Shown piece by piece: positions 1-7,672 of a DNA stretch of 23,805 nucleotides. The position numbers and the translations under genes are program-made. The stretch covers positions 1 to 23,805 of the forward strand of contig CAZBDU010000089.1 in the NCBI GenBank assembly GCA_964490725.1. The letters run 5' to 3'. A model generated the notes under the pieces. The model was not told where the DNA came from. It ran no database searches and saw only the letters and a list, made by a program, of their open reading frames with translations. Position 1 is the stretch's first letter. Every line of letters begins with the position of its first letter. Source of the DNA: CAZBDU01 sp964490725. Its GTDB lineage: Bacteria > Spirochaetota > Spirochaetia > SZUA-6 > DRHE01.

Positions 1-20
1 GCACGCCGGGATCTGTGCGG

Positions 21-44
21 GGGGCGTCCGGCAACGGACGTCCC
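21..44. terminator. GNRA-capped hairpin upstream of the first gene
   Basis: Bases 21-30 pair with 35-44 over ten base pairs (one is a G-U wobble as RNA), closed by the tetraloop GCAA, which is of the stable GNRA type. No T-run follows. It could be the terminator of a gene that ends left of the window, or a leader structure of the Fe-S gene at 77. The first 76 bases otherwise hold nothing I can name. Confidence 0.4.
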
Positions 45-76
45 TACCGCGATAGATATACATGAGGAGGCGAGCC

Positions 77-940
77 ATGAAGCGTCAGATCATCGCCATC
101 GACGAGGAGCTCTGCAATGGCTGCGGCCAGTGCATCCCGAACTGCCCGGAGGGAGCCCTGCAGATGATCGAAGGCAAGGCCCGGCTGATCAGCGACCTGT
201 TCTGCGACGGCCTGGGCGCCTGCATCGGAGAGTGCCCCCAGGGGGCCATCACCATCGAGGAGCGGGAAGCGCAGAGCTACGACGAGCGGCGGGTGATGGA
301 GAACATCGCGCGCCAGGGCGCCGGGGTGATCCAGGCGCACCTCCAGCATCTGGCCGATCACGGCCAGGAGACCTACCTGAGCCAGGCGGTCCAGTTCCTG
401 AAGGAGCGGGGCATCCGGGTGGAGCGGGGCGGCGGGCCCGGCGAGCACCACTCCGGCTGTCCCGGCGCGCGGGCCAGGGAGCTGCACCCCACCGCCGAGC
501 CGGCGGCGGGCGGGCCCGCACGGCCCTCCCAGCTGCGTCAGTGGCCCGTGCAGCTGCACCTCCTCGCCCCTACCGCTCCCTATCTCCGGGGCAGCCACCT
601 GCTGCTGGCCGCCGACTGCGTGGCCTACACCACGGGGGATTTCCACAGGGAGTTCCTGCAGGGCAAGACCCTGGCCATCGCCTGCCCCAAGCTGGACAGC
701 CACCAGGAGATCTATCTGGACAAGCTCACCGCCATGATCGACTTCGGTGGCGTGGAGGCCCTGACGGTGATGACCATGGAGGTGCCCTGCTGCCGGGGCC
801 TGCTGGAGCTGGCCCGGCGAGCCGCGGCGGGCGCCGAGAGGAGCGTCCCCATCGAGTGGATCCAGATCGGCGTCCAGGGCCAGGTGCTGCAGCGGGTGCA
901 GGTGGCGGAGGCGGCCCGCGACGGGGCGTCCGCCCGCTAA
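77..940 (+). CDS. Double 4Fe-4S cluster ferredoxin-like protein
   Basis: Predicted 287-residue cytoplasmic iron-sulfur protein. The N-terminus has two cysteine clusters: C13, C16, C19, C23 (CxxCxxCxxxCP) and C43, C49, C53 within DGLGACIGECPQGAI. A middle HSGCPGAR motif, a SQLRQWPVQL motif and a C-terminal IACPKLD and VPCCRG region follow. This arrangement is that of a family of 4Fe-4S proteins common in strict anaerobes, probably an electron carrier or redox-linked enzyme component; the partner is unknown. I chose ATG 77 over ATG 62 because a perfect AGGAGG lies at 65-70, six bases before it. The gene converges on hflX, and the two stop codons share the CTAA at 937-940. It stands alone on its strand here, so context gives no pathway. 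Confidence 0.82.
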   Translation: MKRQIIAIDEELCNGCGQCIPNCPEGALQMIEGKARLISDLFCDGLGACIGECPQGAITIEEREAQSYDERRVMENIARQGAGVIQAHLQHLADHGQETYLSQAVQFLKERGIRVERGGGPGEHHSGCPGARARELHPTAEPAAGGPARPSQLRQWPVQLHLLAPTAPYLRGSHLLLAADCVAYTTGDFHREFLQGKTLAIACPKLDSHQEIYLDKLTAMIDFGGVEALTVMTMEVPCCRGLLELARRAAAGAERSVPIEWIQIGVQGQVLQRVQVAEAARDGASAR

Positions 941-956
941 CTGGCGGACCGGCCCC
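923..956. terminator. Bidirectional hairpin centred on two shared stop codons
   Basis: Bases 928-934 pair perfectly with 943-949. The 8-base loop contains the overlapping stops of the Fe-S gene (TAA 938-940) and hflX (TAG on minus, 939-937). Outside a 2-base bulge, 923-927 pairs with 952-956, giving about 12 pairs in all. The structure forms equally on either transcript. There is no T-run on either side, so it would be a GC-rich non-canonical or Rho-assisted terminator, or a 3'-end stabiliser. Confidence 0.55.
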
Positions 957-2307
957 TGCCGGCGGGCCGCCGGTTCTCGCGGCAGCGGTACGGCGCCAGG
1001 GCGGCCGCCAGCTGCCCGGGGACGCGAGCCTCGATGTGGGCCGACGCTTCCCGGTAGCGCAGCTCCTCCACGATCCCCAGGGAGAAGATCAGGCTCTGCA
1101 GGTGCCCCCGATCGTAGGGGATGTCTACCACCAGGCGGATGAGGGTGCCCTTCAGGATCGCCTCGATGCGATCCAGCAGCAGCTCCATCCCTTCCCCCGT
1201 GAGAGCGCTGGCCGGCACGCTCCCGACCAGAGGAGGATGCCCCAGGGGAGCTTCGCCCAGATCGATCTTGTTTCGCACCAGAAGGGTGGGCTTGTCCGCA
1301 GCGTGCAGCTCCGCCAGCACCTGCTGGACCGTTCGAACCTGGGCCTCTGCCCTGGGGTGGCTGGAGTCCACCACGTGGAGCAGGAGGTCCGCCTCCTGGA
1401 CTCCTTCCAGAGTGGCCCGAAAGGCGGCCACCAGCTCGTGCGGCAGCTTGTGGATGAAGCCCACTGTATCGCTCAGCAGCACCATGGTGCCGGCGGGTAG
1501 CCGCACCCGGCGCACCATGGGGTCCAAAGTGGCGAACAGCTGGTCCGCCACGTACGCCGGAGCGGCAGCGGCTCCAGCCGCCGGTGTGATTCCGGTGGCA
1601 GACTCCGCCGCTGCCCCGCACAGGGCGTTCAACAGGGAGCTCTTGCCCGCGTTGGTGTAGCCCACCAGGGCGACGGTGCGCAGCCCCCGCTCGCGGCGCC
1701 GGCGGCTGCGGTGCTGGCGGTCCTGGCGGACCTCCTCCAGCTGCCGCTTCAGGGCGGCGATGCGGCGCCGGATCACCCGCCGGTCGGTTTCCAGCTGCGT
1801 CTCCCCCGGCCCGCGCAGCCCCACCCCCACGCCGCCGGCGGCCCGTCCTCCGGCCTGACGGATCAGGTGGGTCCACATTCCGGTCAGCCGGGGCAGGCGA
1901 TACTCATACTGGGCCAGCTCCACCTGGATCTGGCCCTCCCGGGTGTGGGCATGCTGGGCGAAGATGTCCAGGATCAGCGCGGTGCGGTCCAGGACCTTGA
2001 CATTCTGCCCCAGGACCCTTTCGATGTTGCGCTGCTGCGCGGGGCTGAGCTCGTCGTCGAAGATGACCGCGCCGGAGCCCCAGCCTGCAATGCGCTCCCG
2101 CAGCTCCTGGAGCTTCCCGGCTCCCAGGTAGGTGGCGGGGCTGGGGGCGGGCATGCGCTGGGAGAGCCGGCCGCCCACCTGGATTCCCGCGGTCCCCGCC
2201 AGCTGGCCCAGCTCTTCCAGGGAGTCGCGGACGCTCCACAGCCGGCCGTCGCTGCGGCCTTCCACCCCCGCCAGAATCGCCAGCTCCCGGGTGATCTCTG
2301 CCGCCAT
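937..2307 (-). CDS. hflX: Ribosome-associated GTPase HflX
   Basis: 456-residue GTPase of the HflX family, which binds the 50S subunit and splits stalled ribosomes under stress. The N-terminal HflX domain (about 1-190) ends in the glycine-rich GVGVGLRGPGETQLETDRR motif and a helical arginine-rich linker. The G domain has P-loop GYTNAGKSS (216-224, K222), switch region ADQLFATLDP, DTVGF (G3) and NKID (G4). Between the P-loop and switch I is an Ala/Gly/Pro-rich insertion of about 17 residues that is absent from E. coli HflX as I remember it. Start ATG 2307 has TAGGAGG three bases upstream, tight but clear, and this SD overlaps the stop of the DUF5312 gene, so the two are co-transcribed and probably translationally coupled. 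Family assignment is secure. Confidence 0.95.
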   Translation of the reverse strand: MAAEITRELAILAGVEGRSDGRLWSVRDSLEELGQLAGTAGIQVGGRLSQRMPAPSPATYLGAGKLQELRERIAGWGSGAVIFDDELSPAQQRNIERVLGQNVKVLDRTALILDIFAQHAHTREGQIQVELAQYEYRLPRLTGMWTHLIRQAGGRAAGGVGVGLRGPGETQLETDRRVIRRRIAALKRQLEEVRQDRQHRSRRRRERGLRTVALVGYTNAGKSSLLNALCGAAAESATGITPAAGAAAAPAYVADQLFATLDPMVRRVRLPAGTMVLLSDTVGFIHKLPHELVAAFRATLEGVQEADLLLHVVDSSHPRAEAQVRTVQQVLAELHAADKPTLLVRNKIDLGEAPLGHPPLVGSVPASALTGEGMELLLDRIEAILKGTLIRLVVDIPYDRGHLQSLIFSLGIVEELRYREASAHIEARVPGQLAAALAPYRCRENRRPAGRGRSAS

Positions 2308-2314
2308 CGTCCTC

Positions 2315-3865
2315 CTACAGCAGCGCTTTCAGGAGCTGAACGAAGAAGTACAGTTGCTTGTAGGCGCGGGTGAAGTTGTCGCGGATGCTCCAGTGGGTGT
2401 GGCTCTCCAGCTCCCGCCAGTTCATGATCAGCGCCCCGCCTCGCGAGGTGTAGTCGTCCAGCGCCTGTTTGATGATCTTGCCCACGGTCACCAGGTGCTG
2501 GCCCGAACGCATGATCATGTCCTTGGCGTTGCCGTTGATCTTCTTCAGGTACTGCCGCAGCAGGTGCGCCTGCGGCTTGTCCCGGTCGGCCTTGTACATC
2601 AGCACGTGCAGCTTCTTGCCGATCTCCCCGTCCTCCGCCAGGGACTTGTCGAAGGCGGTGATCTCCTCGGAGATCGCCAGCAGCTGGTGAAAGGACTCGG
2701 AGAGCACCTGGGAGGGTGTGCTGTCGGTCCATTTCGCGGGAATCACCAGCAGGTCCATGATTTCCCGCACGTCCTTCTTGATGAAATCCAGCAGAAACGC
2801 CTTCAGGTAGTTCAACGGAGTGACGTAGGTGTAGCCGCCGAGCATCTTCTTGGCGAACAGCAGGTTGGCCTTCTCGGTGTAGTTGGACAGGCGTGACACC
2901 GAGGCGGTTCCGAATACCTGGCCGGCCAGCCGGGCTATCTTCTCGTTGCGCCGCTCCTTGACGATTTTCTGCAGCGCCGCCTCGGTCTGCATCCGCAGCT
3001 TGGTCAGGTACTCGTCCACCAGGTTCTCCTTGCGAACCCTCGGAGTGGGCTTGTAGAAGGGGTTCTTGTCGACCAGCTGCACCAGCATCTGCAGGTCGTG
3101 GCTGCGGCGGATCTTGCGGATCATCGGCAGGAGCTTCTTCCACCCGTCCCTGGGGATCACCTCCGTGCCGCGGTAGGTGCGGAGCACCTCCATGATCGGG
3201 TCCCAGTTGCCCGCAGGGTCCAGGACTGCGAACACCTCCAGGATGTCCTTGAGCTCGTCGCTCACGTAGCGCGCGTTGATGGGCTCGAAGCGCGGCACGT
3301 AGGTGAGGTTGCCTTCGGGCAGCCGGGAGTCGAACTTCTTCAGAAAGAAGTAGTAGTCGAAGTGGACCAGGCCGAGGAGAGCCGAGAGGGAGAGATAGGT
3401 GGTGTTGATCTGGTTGATGCGGCTGATGTCGAAGTAGGAGAAGAAGGTCTTCAGCTCCTGCTTCAGCTGCTCGAACAGCTCGCCCTGCTCGGCGCTCTCC
3501 GAACGCTTGCGGATGGCCTCTTCGGACATCCCCTCCTTCACGGCGAGCTGGTCGGCGCTGAGGGTGCTCTCCACCACGATGGCCTTCAAGGCGTTGGAGC
3601 TTTGAGCGTGGCTGAGCAGCGGTTGAGCCGGCCCGAGGACCTTGTAGAACTCCAGGAGGAACTTGGCCAGCCCCGGCTCGGCGATATCCGTCTTGGGATT
3701 GTAGTACCTGGTCTTCAACCGCTTGAAGGAGCGGGCGATCTCCTTGAGAAGCCGCTTCTTCTCTCTCTCAGGGTCGGAGCTGCTGAACAGGAACCCGAAC
3801 AGCCGCTGGAAAACACCCTCGGGGGCGCTGCTCCCGGCGGCCCTGCCCGCCTCGGGATTGCTCAT
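2315..3865 (-). CDS. DUF5312 family protein (spirochaete-specific)
   Basis: 516-residue protein of unknown function that I recognise as DUF5312, known to me only from spirochaetes. It is rich in charged and aromatic helical segments (RSFKRLKTRYYNPKTDIAEP near the N-terminus, FVQLLKALL at the end) and shows no signal peptide or obvious membrane span, so it is probably cytoplasmic. A central VHFDYYFFLKKFD and a later FGTASVSRLSNYTEKANLLF stretch look like conserved family blocks. It is the first gene of an operon with hflX, seven bases downstream. No Shine-Dalgarno precedes ATG 3865; a TTGACA/TAGGCT promoter ends six bases before the start, so the mRNA may be leaderless. The function cannot be inferred from the sequence; linkage to hflX weakly suggests translation or stress. 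Confidence 0.85.
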   Translation of the reverse strand: MSNPEAGRAAGSSAPEGVFQRLFGFLFSSSDPEREKKRLLKEIARSFKRLKTRYYNPKTDIAEPGLAKFLLEFYKVLGPAQPLLSHAQSSNALKAIVVESTLSADQLAVKEGMSEEAIRKRSESAEQGELFEQLKQELKTFFSYFDISRINQINTTYLSLSALLGLVHFDYYFFLKKFDSRLPEGNLTYVPRFEPINARYVSDELKDILEVFAVLDPAGNWDPIMEVLRTYRGTEVIPRDGWKKLLPMIRKIRRSHDLQMLVQLVDKNPFYKPTPRVRKENLVDEYLTKLRMQTEAALQKIVKERRNEKIARLAGQVFGTASVSRLSNYTEKANLLFAKKMLGGYTYVTPLNYLKAFLLDFIKKDVREIMDLLVIPAKWTDSTPSQVLSESFHQLLAISEEITAFDKSLAEDGEIGKKLHVLMYKADRDKPQAHLLRQYLKKINGNAKDMIMRSGQHLVTVGKIIKQALDDYTSRGGALIMNWRELESHTHWSIRDNFTRAYKQLYFFVQLLKALL

Positions 3866-3871
3866 GGTGAC

Positions 3872-3901
3872 AGCCTACGTGATAGAAAACCCCCTTGTCA
3901 A
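3872..3901 (-). promoter_or_regulatory. Sigma70-like promoter of DUF5312-hflX, leaderless geometry
   Basis: On the minus strand a perfect TTGACA (3901-3896) is followed after 18 bases by TAGGCT (3877-3872), then six bases and the ATG at 3865. The -35 is consensus; the -10 matches TATAAT at three of six positions. Transcription would start at or next to the start codon. Confidence 0.4.
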
Positions 3902-3982
3902 TTCGCGGCTCGGCCGGGAGTTGGAGTGGAATCATCCCTGCTGCCGGCGGTGCCGCCGGCGGTGCCAGCCCGGAACCTCGAG

Positions 3983-4012
3983 TTGCCCGCCGCGAGGCGT
4001 ATGGACTATAGT
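3983..4012 (+). promoter_or_regulatory. Sigma70-like promoter of the metallopeptidase-barrel gene
   Basis: TTGCCC (3983-3988), an 18-base spacer and TATAGT (4007-4012), followed by six bases and ATG 4019. The predicted transcription start coincides with the start codon. No Shine-Dalgarno precedes 4019. Confidence 0.45.
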
Positions 4013-4018
4013 GGCCGG

Positions 4019-6772
4019 ATGAGAGCTCTTGCCTGCCTCCTGATGCTGGTCGCCGCCGTGCCGGCTCACCCCCTTCCTCCCTGGAAAACCCTCAAGGACG
4101 ATCACTTCACGGTCTTCTACCGCGAAGGCCAGGAGAGGCAGGCGGCGCAGGTCCTCTCCGTTCTGGAACACGCCCGGCCGGCCGCCGCCGCCCTGGTGGG
4201 CAAGGCGCCGCCGCGGGTGTCGGTGGTGGTCCAGGAAGCAGGGTTGATCGGCAACGCCTTTACCGACCCGGTGTTCCACCGCATCGAGCTGTTCGCCCAC
4301 GGTCCGGAGGGGCTGGACATCGGCTTCTACCAGAGCTGGTGGCGCCTGGCGGGGGTGCACGAGTACACTCACTGGGCGCACCTGAGCGCCGCCTTCGGGG
4401 TGCCGGGTGCCCTGTCCTTCCTCTTCGGCACCTACCTCTCTCCGCAGGAGCAGCTTCCCTCCTGGTTCGTGGAGGGGATCTCAGCCTACCAGGAATCCCA
4501 GGTCAGCCCCTACGAGGGACGGCTCAACGAAGGCACCTTTCGCGCCTACGCCGCCGCCCGCGCCGCAGAAGGGTGGCCCTCCCTGGCGGAGGTCACCTTC
4601 GAGCCGCCCCGCTTCCCCGGCGCCACCGGCGAGCGCCTGTACGGCGGGTTGTTCCTGGAGCATCTGGCCGCCACCTACGGCCGCGAGTCGCTGACCCGCT
4701 TCCTCACGATCTACGGCTCCTCGGTTCTCTCCTACCTCTCGCCGCTGCTGCCCCTGTTCGGAGCGGACCTGGCCGCCCGCCGGGCCTTCGGTGAGCCCCT
4801 GGGGCGGCTGTGGCGGCAGTGGTGGGAGCAGCTTGCGGCCGCCGGCCGGGCCTCCGCCGGCCGGGACGGTGCACCCGTTCAGGCGGCCCGCGGCGGCTGG
4901 GACCCGCCCGGGGCCGTGCTGGCCGGGGGAATGCTGTACTTCCGCCGCTCCCGGCGGGATCATACGGCTCCCTACACGGACAGGTGGCGCTACCAGCTGG
5001 TCCGCCTGGACCCGCGGGACGGAGGCGAACGGGTGCTGGCGGCGAGTCCCGCTCCCTGGCACGGCCCGCTGCGGGTGCGGGACGGCGCCCTGTACTTCGC
5101 CACGCTGGACCTCCGCCCGGGGTTCGCCAACCTCGCCTACGGCGGCTACGGGTTCGTGGCGGCGCTGCGGCGGCTGCCTCTGTCCGGAGGACCGGCCCGG
5201 CTGGTGCTGGCGGCGCCGCTTCGCACCTTCGAGGTCCTTCCCGGCGGCACCGTGCTCTACAGCGTGGACAGGCCGGAGAGCTTCGGGTCGGTGGTCTATG
5301 CCCTCTCTCCGGGAAGCACCACCCCGCTTGAGATCGGCCGCACCGAGCTGCAGGTCACGGAGATCCTGGCCGCGGAGGGAAGCCTCTACATCGCCGCGCG
5401 CCGGGAGGGGTCGAACCCCAACGCGTTTCGGGTGGAGCGGGCCGACGGGCAGCCCTGGGCGTGGCCGGCGCCCGCGCTGCGGGCCGGGGGCCTCCAGGAT
5501 CTGAGGCTGCACGCTGTGGCGCCTACCCCGTACCGCCAGTTCGAGCTGGCCCAGGCGGACGGCCGGCTGTACTTCACGGCCAACCACGGCGGGGTGGAGG
5601 CATTGTACCGCTACGATCCCGAAACAGGGCTGGCGCGGCTGACCGGGGGGCCCTTCGCCGCCCAGGCTGCCCCGGATCCCGCCTCGGGGCTTCTCTACCA
5701 TACGGCGCTGGCGGCGGATGGTTACCACCTGGTGCGGGAAGCCCTCACCCCCTTGCCTTTTTCCCGGCCGGCCGCTCCCCCGCGGCAGCCTGCCCCGGAG
5801 GCGGCGCCCGGGCGCTGGCGGCGCGGCGGCTACGGCGACAACCTGGCCACGCTGTGGCCCTCCGTCCTGGCGCCCATCGCCGAGCTTGATCTCACTCCGT
5901 CGCTCACCAGGGTAGGCGCGCTGCTCATGGGCGCCTCGGCGCTGGGAGACCTCTCCTATGCCCTGAGCGGCTACTACGACCTGGGCGCGGCCTCCCTCCA
6001 GGTGGAGCTCTCGGCTCAGGCGGCCTTCGCCGGCCCGCTTCGGCTGGCCCTCTCCGTGGCCGCGCCCCTCAGCCCGCAGGTGGGGCTGAGCGCCACCTTC
6101 CCGCTCCTGCGCCGCCTGGGCCCGGGGCTGACGCTGCTGCAGCTCGGCGTGGCGGGCCGGGCGTTCGGCGTAGGGTTCGGCCGCACGGAGGTGAGCCCCT
6201 CGCTGGCCTCCTCGCTGAGCGGGGCGGGCTGGGGGCTGTCGGCGGCCGCAGGGATGCCCCTGGAGCTCAGGGCGTTGGGTTCCGACCGCGACGAGCTTGC
6301 CTTCACTGCCGGCGTGTCCGCCTCGGCGTTCTTCTCCCGCGGCCAGGTAGGCCTGAGCGCGCAAGGGGTGTACGATGCTGGAGGGTACCTGTGGAGCCTG
6401 CCGGCGGTCCGGGGCTATCCTGCCGGCCTTACCGCTTCGCTGGGCGCGATCGGACGCCTGGAGGCGCCTCTGGCGCTGCTGCGTCCGCGAGCCGGCCTTT
6501 GGAGCGTGCCGGTGTATTTTCAGGATCTGTTTCTGGTCCCGTTCCTGGAGGCGGCGGTGAGCGACCGCGCATCCCTCCAGACGGCGGGGGGTGCGGAGCT
6601 GCACCTGGAGATCAAGGCCCTGGCGTTCGCCACCGGGGCGCCCCTGGACCTCTACGTGTGGGCGGCGCTGACCGGGCAGGGGGCTCCCGCCGTGGGTGCG
6701 GGCCTGACGCTTTCCGGGTTCGGTGATCTGCTGTTTCGGGAAAGGGGGATGGAGAAGTGGGGGACGCGGTGA
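4019..6772 (+). CDS. Exported gluzincin metallopeptidase / beta-propeller / outer-membrane barrel fusion
   Basis: 917 residues. Residues 1-16 form a signal peptide (MRALACLLMLVAAVPA, cleavage before HPLP). Residues 20-260 resemble a peptidase-MA-like gluzincin: HEYTH at 114-118 supplies two zinc histidines and the catalytic Glu, and WFVEG at 149-153 gives the third ligand E152. Residues about 290-595 carry repeated LYF/VLYS-type strands typical of a TolB-like beta-propeller. Residues about 600-917 are alternating hydrophobic strands of an outer-membrane barrel, with VRGYPAG at 797-803 recalling the VRG(F/Y) motif of the BamA/surface-antigen barrel. I chose ATG 4019 because the signal peptide starts there; ATG 4001 lies upstream of the predicted transcription start. 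It probably acts in the periplasm or at the cell surface; the substrate is unknown. It overlaps the following hydrolase gene by 16 bases. Confidence 0.8.
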   Translation: MRALACLLMLVAAVPAHPLPPWKTLKDDHFTVFYREGQERQAAQVLSVLEHARPAAAALVGKAPPRVSVVVQEAGLIGNAFTDPVFHRIELFAHGPEGLDIGFYQSWWRLAGVHEYTHWAHLSAAFGVPGALSFLFGTYLSPQEQLPSWFVEGISAYQESQVSPYEGRLNEGTFRAYAAARAAEGWPSLAEVTFEPPRFPGATGERLYGGLFLEHLAATYGRESLTRFLTIYGSSVLSYLSPLLPLFGADLAARRAFGEPLGRLWRQWWEQLAAAGRASAGRDGAPVQAARGGWDPPGAVLAGGMLYFRRSRRDHTAPYTDRWRYQLVRLDPRDGGERVLAASPAPWHGPLRVRDGALYFATLDLRPGFANLAYGGYGFVAALRRLPLSGGPARLVLAAPLRTFEVLPGGTVLYSVDRPESFGSVVYALSPGSTTPLEIGRTELQVTEILAAEGSLYIAARREGSNPNAFRVERADGQPWAWPAPALRAGGLQDLRLHAVAPTPYRQFELAQADGRLYFTANHGGVEALYRYDPETGLARLTGGPFAAQAAPDPASGLLYHTALAADGYHLVREALTPLPFSRPAAPPRQPAPEAAPGRWRRGGYGDNLATLWPSVLAPIAELDLTPSLTRVGALLMGASALGDLSYALSGYYDLGAASLQVELSAQAAFAGPLRLALSVAAPLSPQVGLSATFPLLRRLGPGLTLLQLGVAGRAFGVGFGRTEVSPSLASSLSGAGWGLSAAAGMPLELRALGSDRDELAFTAGVSASAFFSRGQVGLSAQGVYDAGGYLWSLPAVRGYPAGLTASLGAIGRLEAPLALLRPRAGLWSVPVYFQDLFLVPFLEAAVSDRASLQTAGGAELHLEIKALAFATGAPLDLYVWAALTGQGAPAVGAGLTLSGFGDLLFRERGMEKWGTR

Positions 6773-7602
6773 GGGTGACGACGGAGTCGCTCCAGGGGGA
6801 GGGCGGCCGGGACTTCCTCTGTAGGACTGCGGTCCCGGCGGAGGTCAGGGGCGGGCTGCTGGTGCTGCACGGCTACGCGGAGCACTCGGGGATGTACGAA
6901 GGGGTGCTCCGGCATTTCGCGGCCGGCGGGTGGGCCGGCTTCGCCCCGCACCTCCGGGGTCACGGGCCCGGCCAGCGCACTCTGGCGGACGTGGACAGCC
7001 TGGAGGGAGTGCTGGCGGACCTGCGGGCGCTGCACCTGTCGGCGCGGCGCCGGGTGCCCGCAGGGCCTTTCTTCCTGATCGGCCACAGCATGGGCGGGCT
7101 GGTGGCCCTGCTGTACGCCCTGCGCCACCAGCAGGAGGTCTCGGGCCTGGTGCTCTCGGCTCCGCTGGCGCGCATTCCCGACTACGCCTCCCCCTTGCTG
7201 ATCCGCCTGTCCCGCGTGATGGCTGCGGTCGCACCCCGGCTGCCGGTGCAGGCTTTCGACTTCCGAACCGTGAGCCACGATCCGGCGGTGGTGGAGGCCC
7301 TGGCGGCCGACCCCCTGTACTACAAAGGAAGGCTGCGGTTCCGCACCGGCTTCCAGATCCTGCAGGCCGTGGGCGGGCTCCAGGAGCAGCTTCCCCGGCT
7401 GACCCTGCCGGTGCTGCTGCTGCAGGGAGAACAGGACCGCACCGTGGAGCTGGAAGCCACCGAGCTGATCCTCCGGCGCGTCTCCTCCGCTGACAGGACC
7501 CGGAGAGTGCTTCCGGGGTTCCGCCACGTTCTGTTCCAGGGCTCCGGGTCCGAAGGGGTTCTGGAGGAGATCTCCAGGTGGCTGGAGGCGCACCGGGGCT
7601 GA
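6757..7602 (+). CDS. Alpha/beta hydrolase, monoacylglycerol-lipase-like
   Basis: 281-residue serine hydrolase of the Hydrolase_4/monoacylglycerol lipase group. LHGYAEHSGMY forms the oxyanion-hole region, GHSMGG holds nucleophile S111, the acid is D227 (GEQDRTV) and the base is H257 (FRHVLFQ), all with family spacing and length. There is no signal peptide, so it is cytoplasmic. The likely substrate is a monoacylglycerol or lysophospholipid, but this cannot be fixed from sequence. Start GTG 6757 overlaps the preceding gene by 16 bases; GTG 6769, sharing GTGA with that gene's stop, is an alternative. Either way translation is probably coupled to the surface protein. A hairpin embraces the stop codon. 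Confidence 0.88.
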   Translation: MGDAVRVTTESLQGEGGRDFLCRTAVPAEVRGGLLVLHGYAEHSGMYEGVLRHFAAGGWAGFAPHLRGHGPGQRTLADVDSLEGVLADLRALHLSARRRVPAGPFFLIGHSMGGLVALLYALRHQQEVSGLVLSAPLARIPDYASPLLIRLSRVMAAVAPRLPVQAFDFRTVSHDPAVVEALAADPLYYKGRLRFRTGFQILQAVGGLQEQLPRLTLPVLLLQGEQDRTVELEATELILRRVSSADRTRRVLPGFRHVLFQGSGSEGVLEEISRWLEAHRG

Positions 7603-7626
7603 GGGCCGGCCCGGCACCGCCCTCAG
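7599..7626. terminator. Hairpin over the hydrolase stop codon
   Basis: CTGAGGGC (7599-7606) and GCCCTCAG (7619-7626) are perfect 8-base inverted arms with a 12-base loop; the TGA stop (7600-7602) lies in the left arm. It sits between convergent genes and could serve both. There is no T-run. Confidence 0.45.
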
Positions 7627-7672
7627 GCCAGCCCGCCTCGCCCCTCGCCGCTCCCCCGCAGCGTCCGTGGGG

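Noticed and set aside
50..63. AT-rich GATAGATATACAT just before the first gene as a promoter
   Set aside because: A -10-like TATACA exists, but no acceptable -35 at 16-18 bases upstream, and the start would cut into the Shine-Dalgarno.
44..1876. Minus-strand open frame of 610 codons across the Fe-S gene and hflX
   Set aside because: It is a Pro/Arg/Gly-rich shadow produced by GC-rich codon use, in the wrong frame for the well-supported hflX and antisense to the Fe-S gene.
3098..4018. Long upstream extension of the metallopeptidase frame
   Set aside because: It runs antisense through the DUF5312 gene; a signal peptide and promoter place the real start at 4019.
4481..6604. Minus-strand frame of 707 codons opposite the metallopeptidase-barrel gene
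   Set aside because: Low-complexity Gln/Arg/Gly composition, no RBS and no recognisable domain; the plus-strand gene has motifs and a signal peptide.
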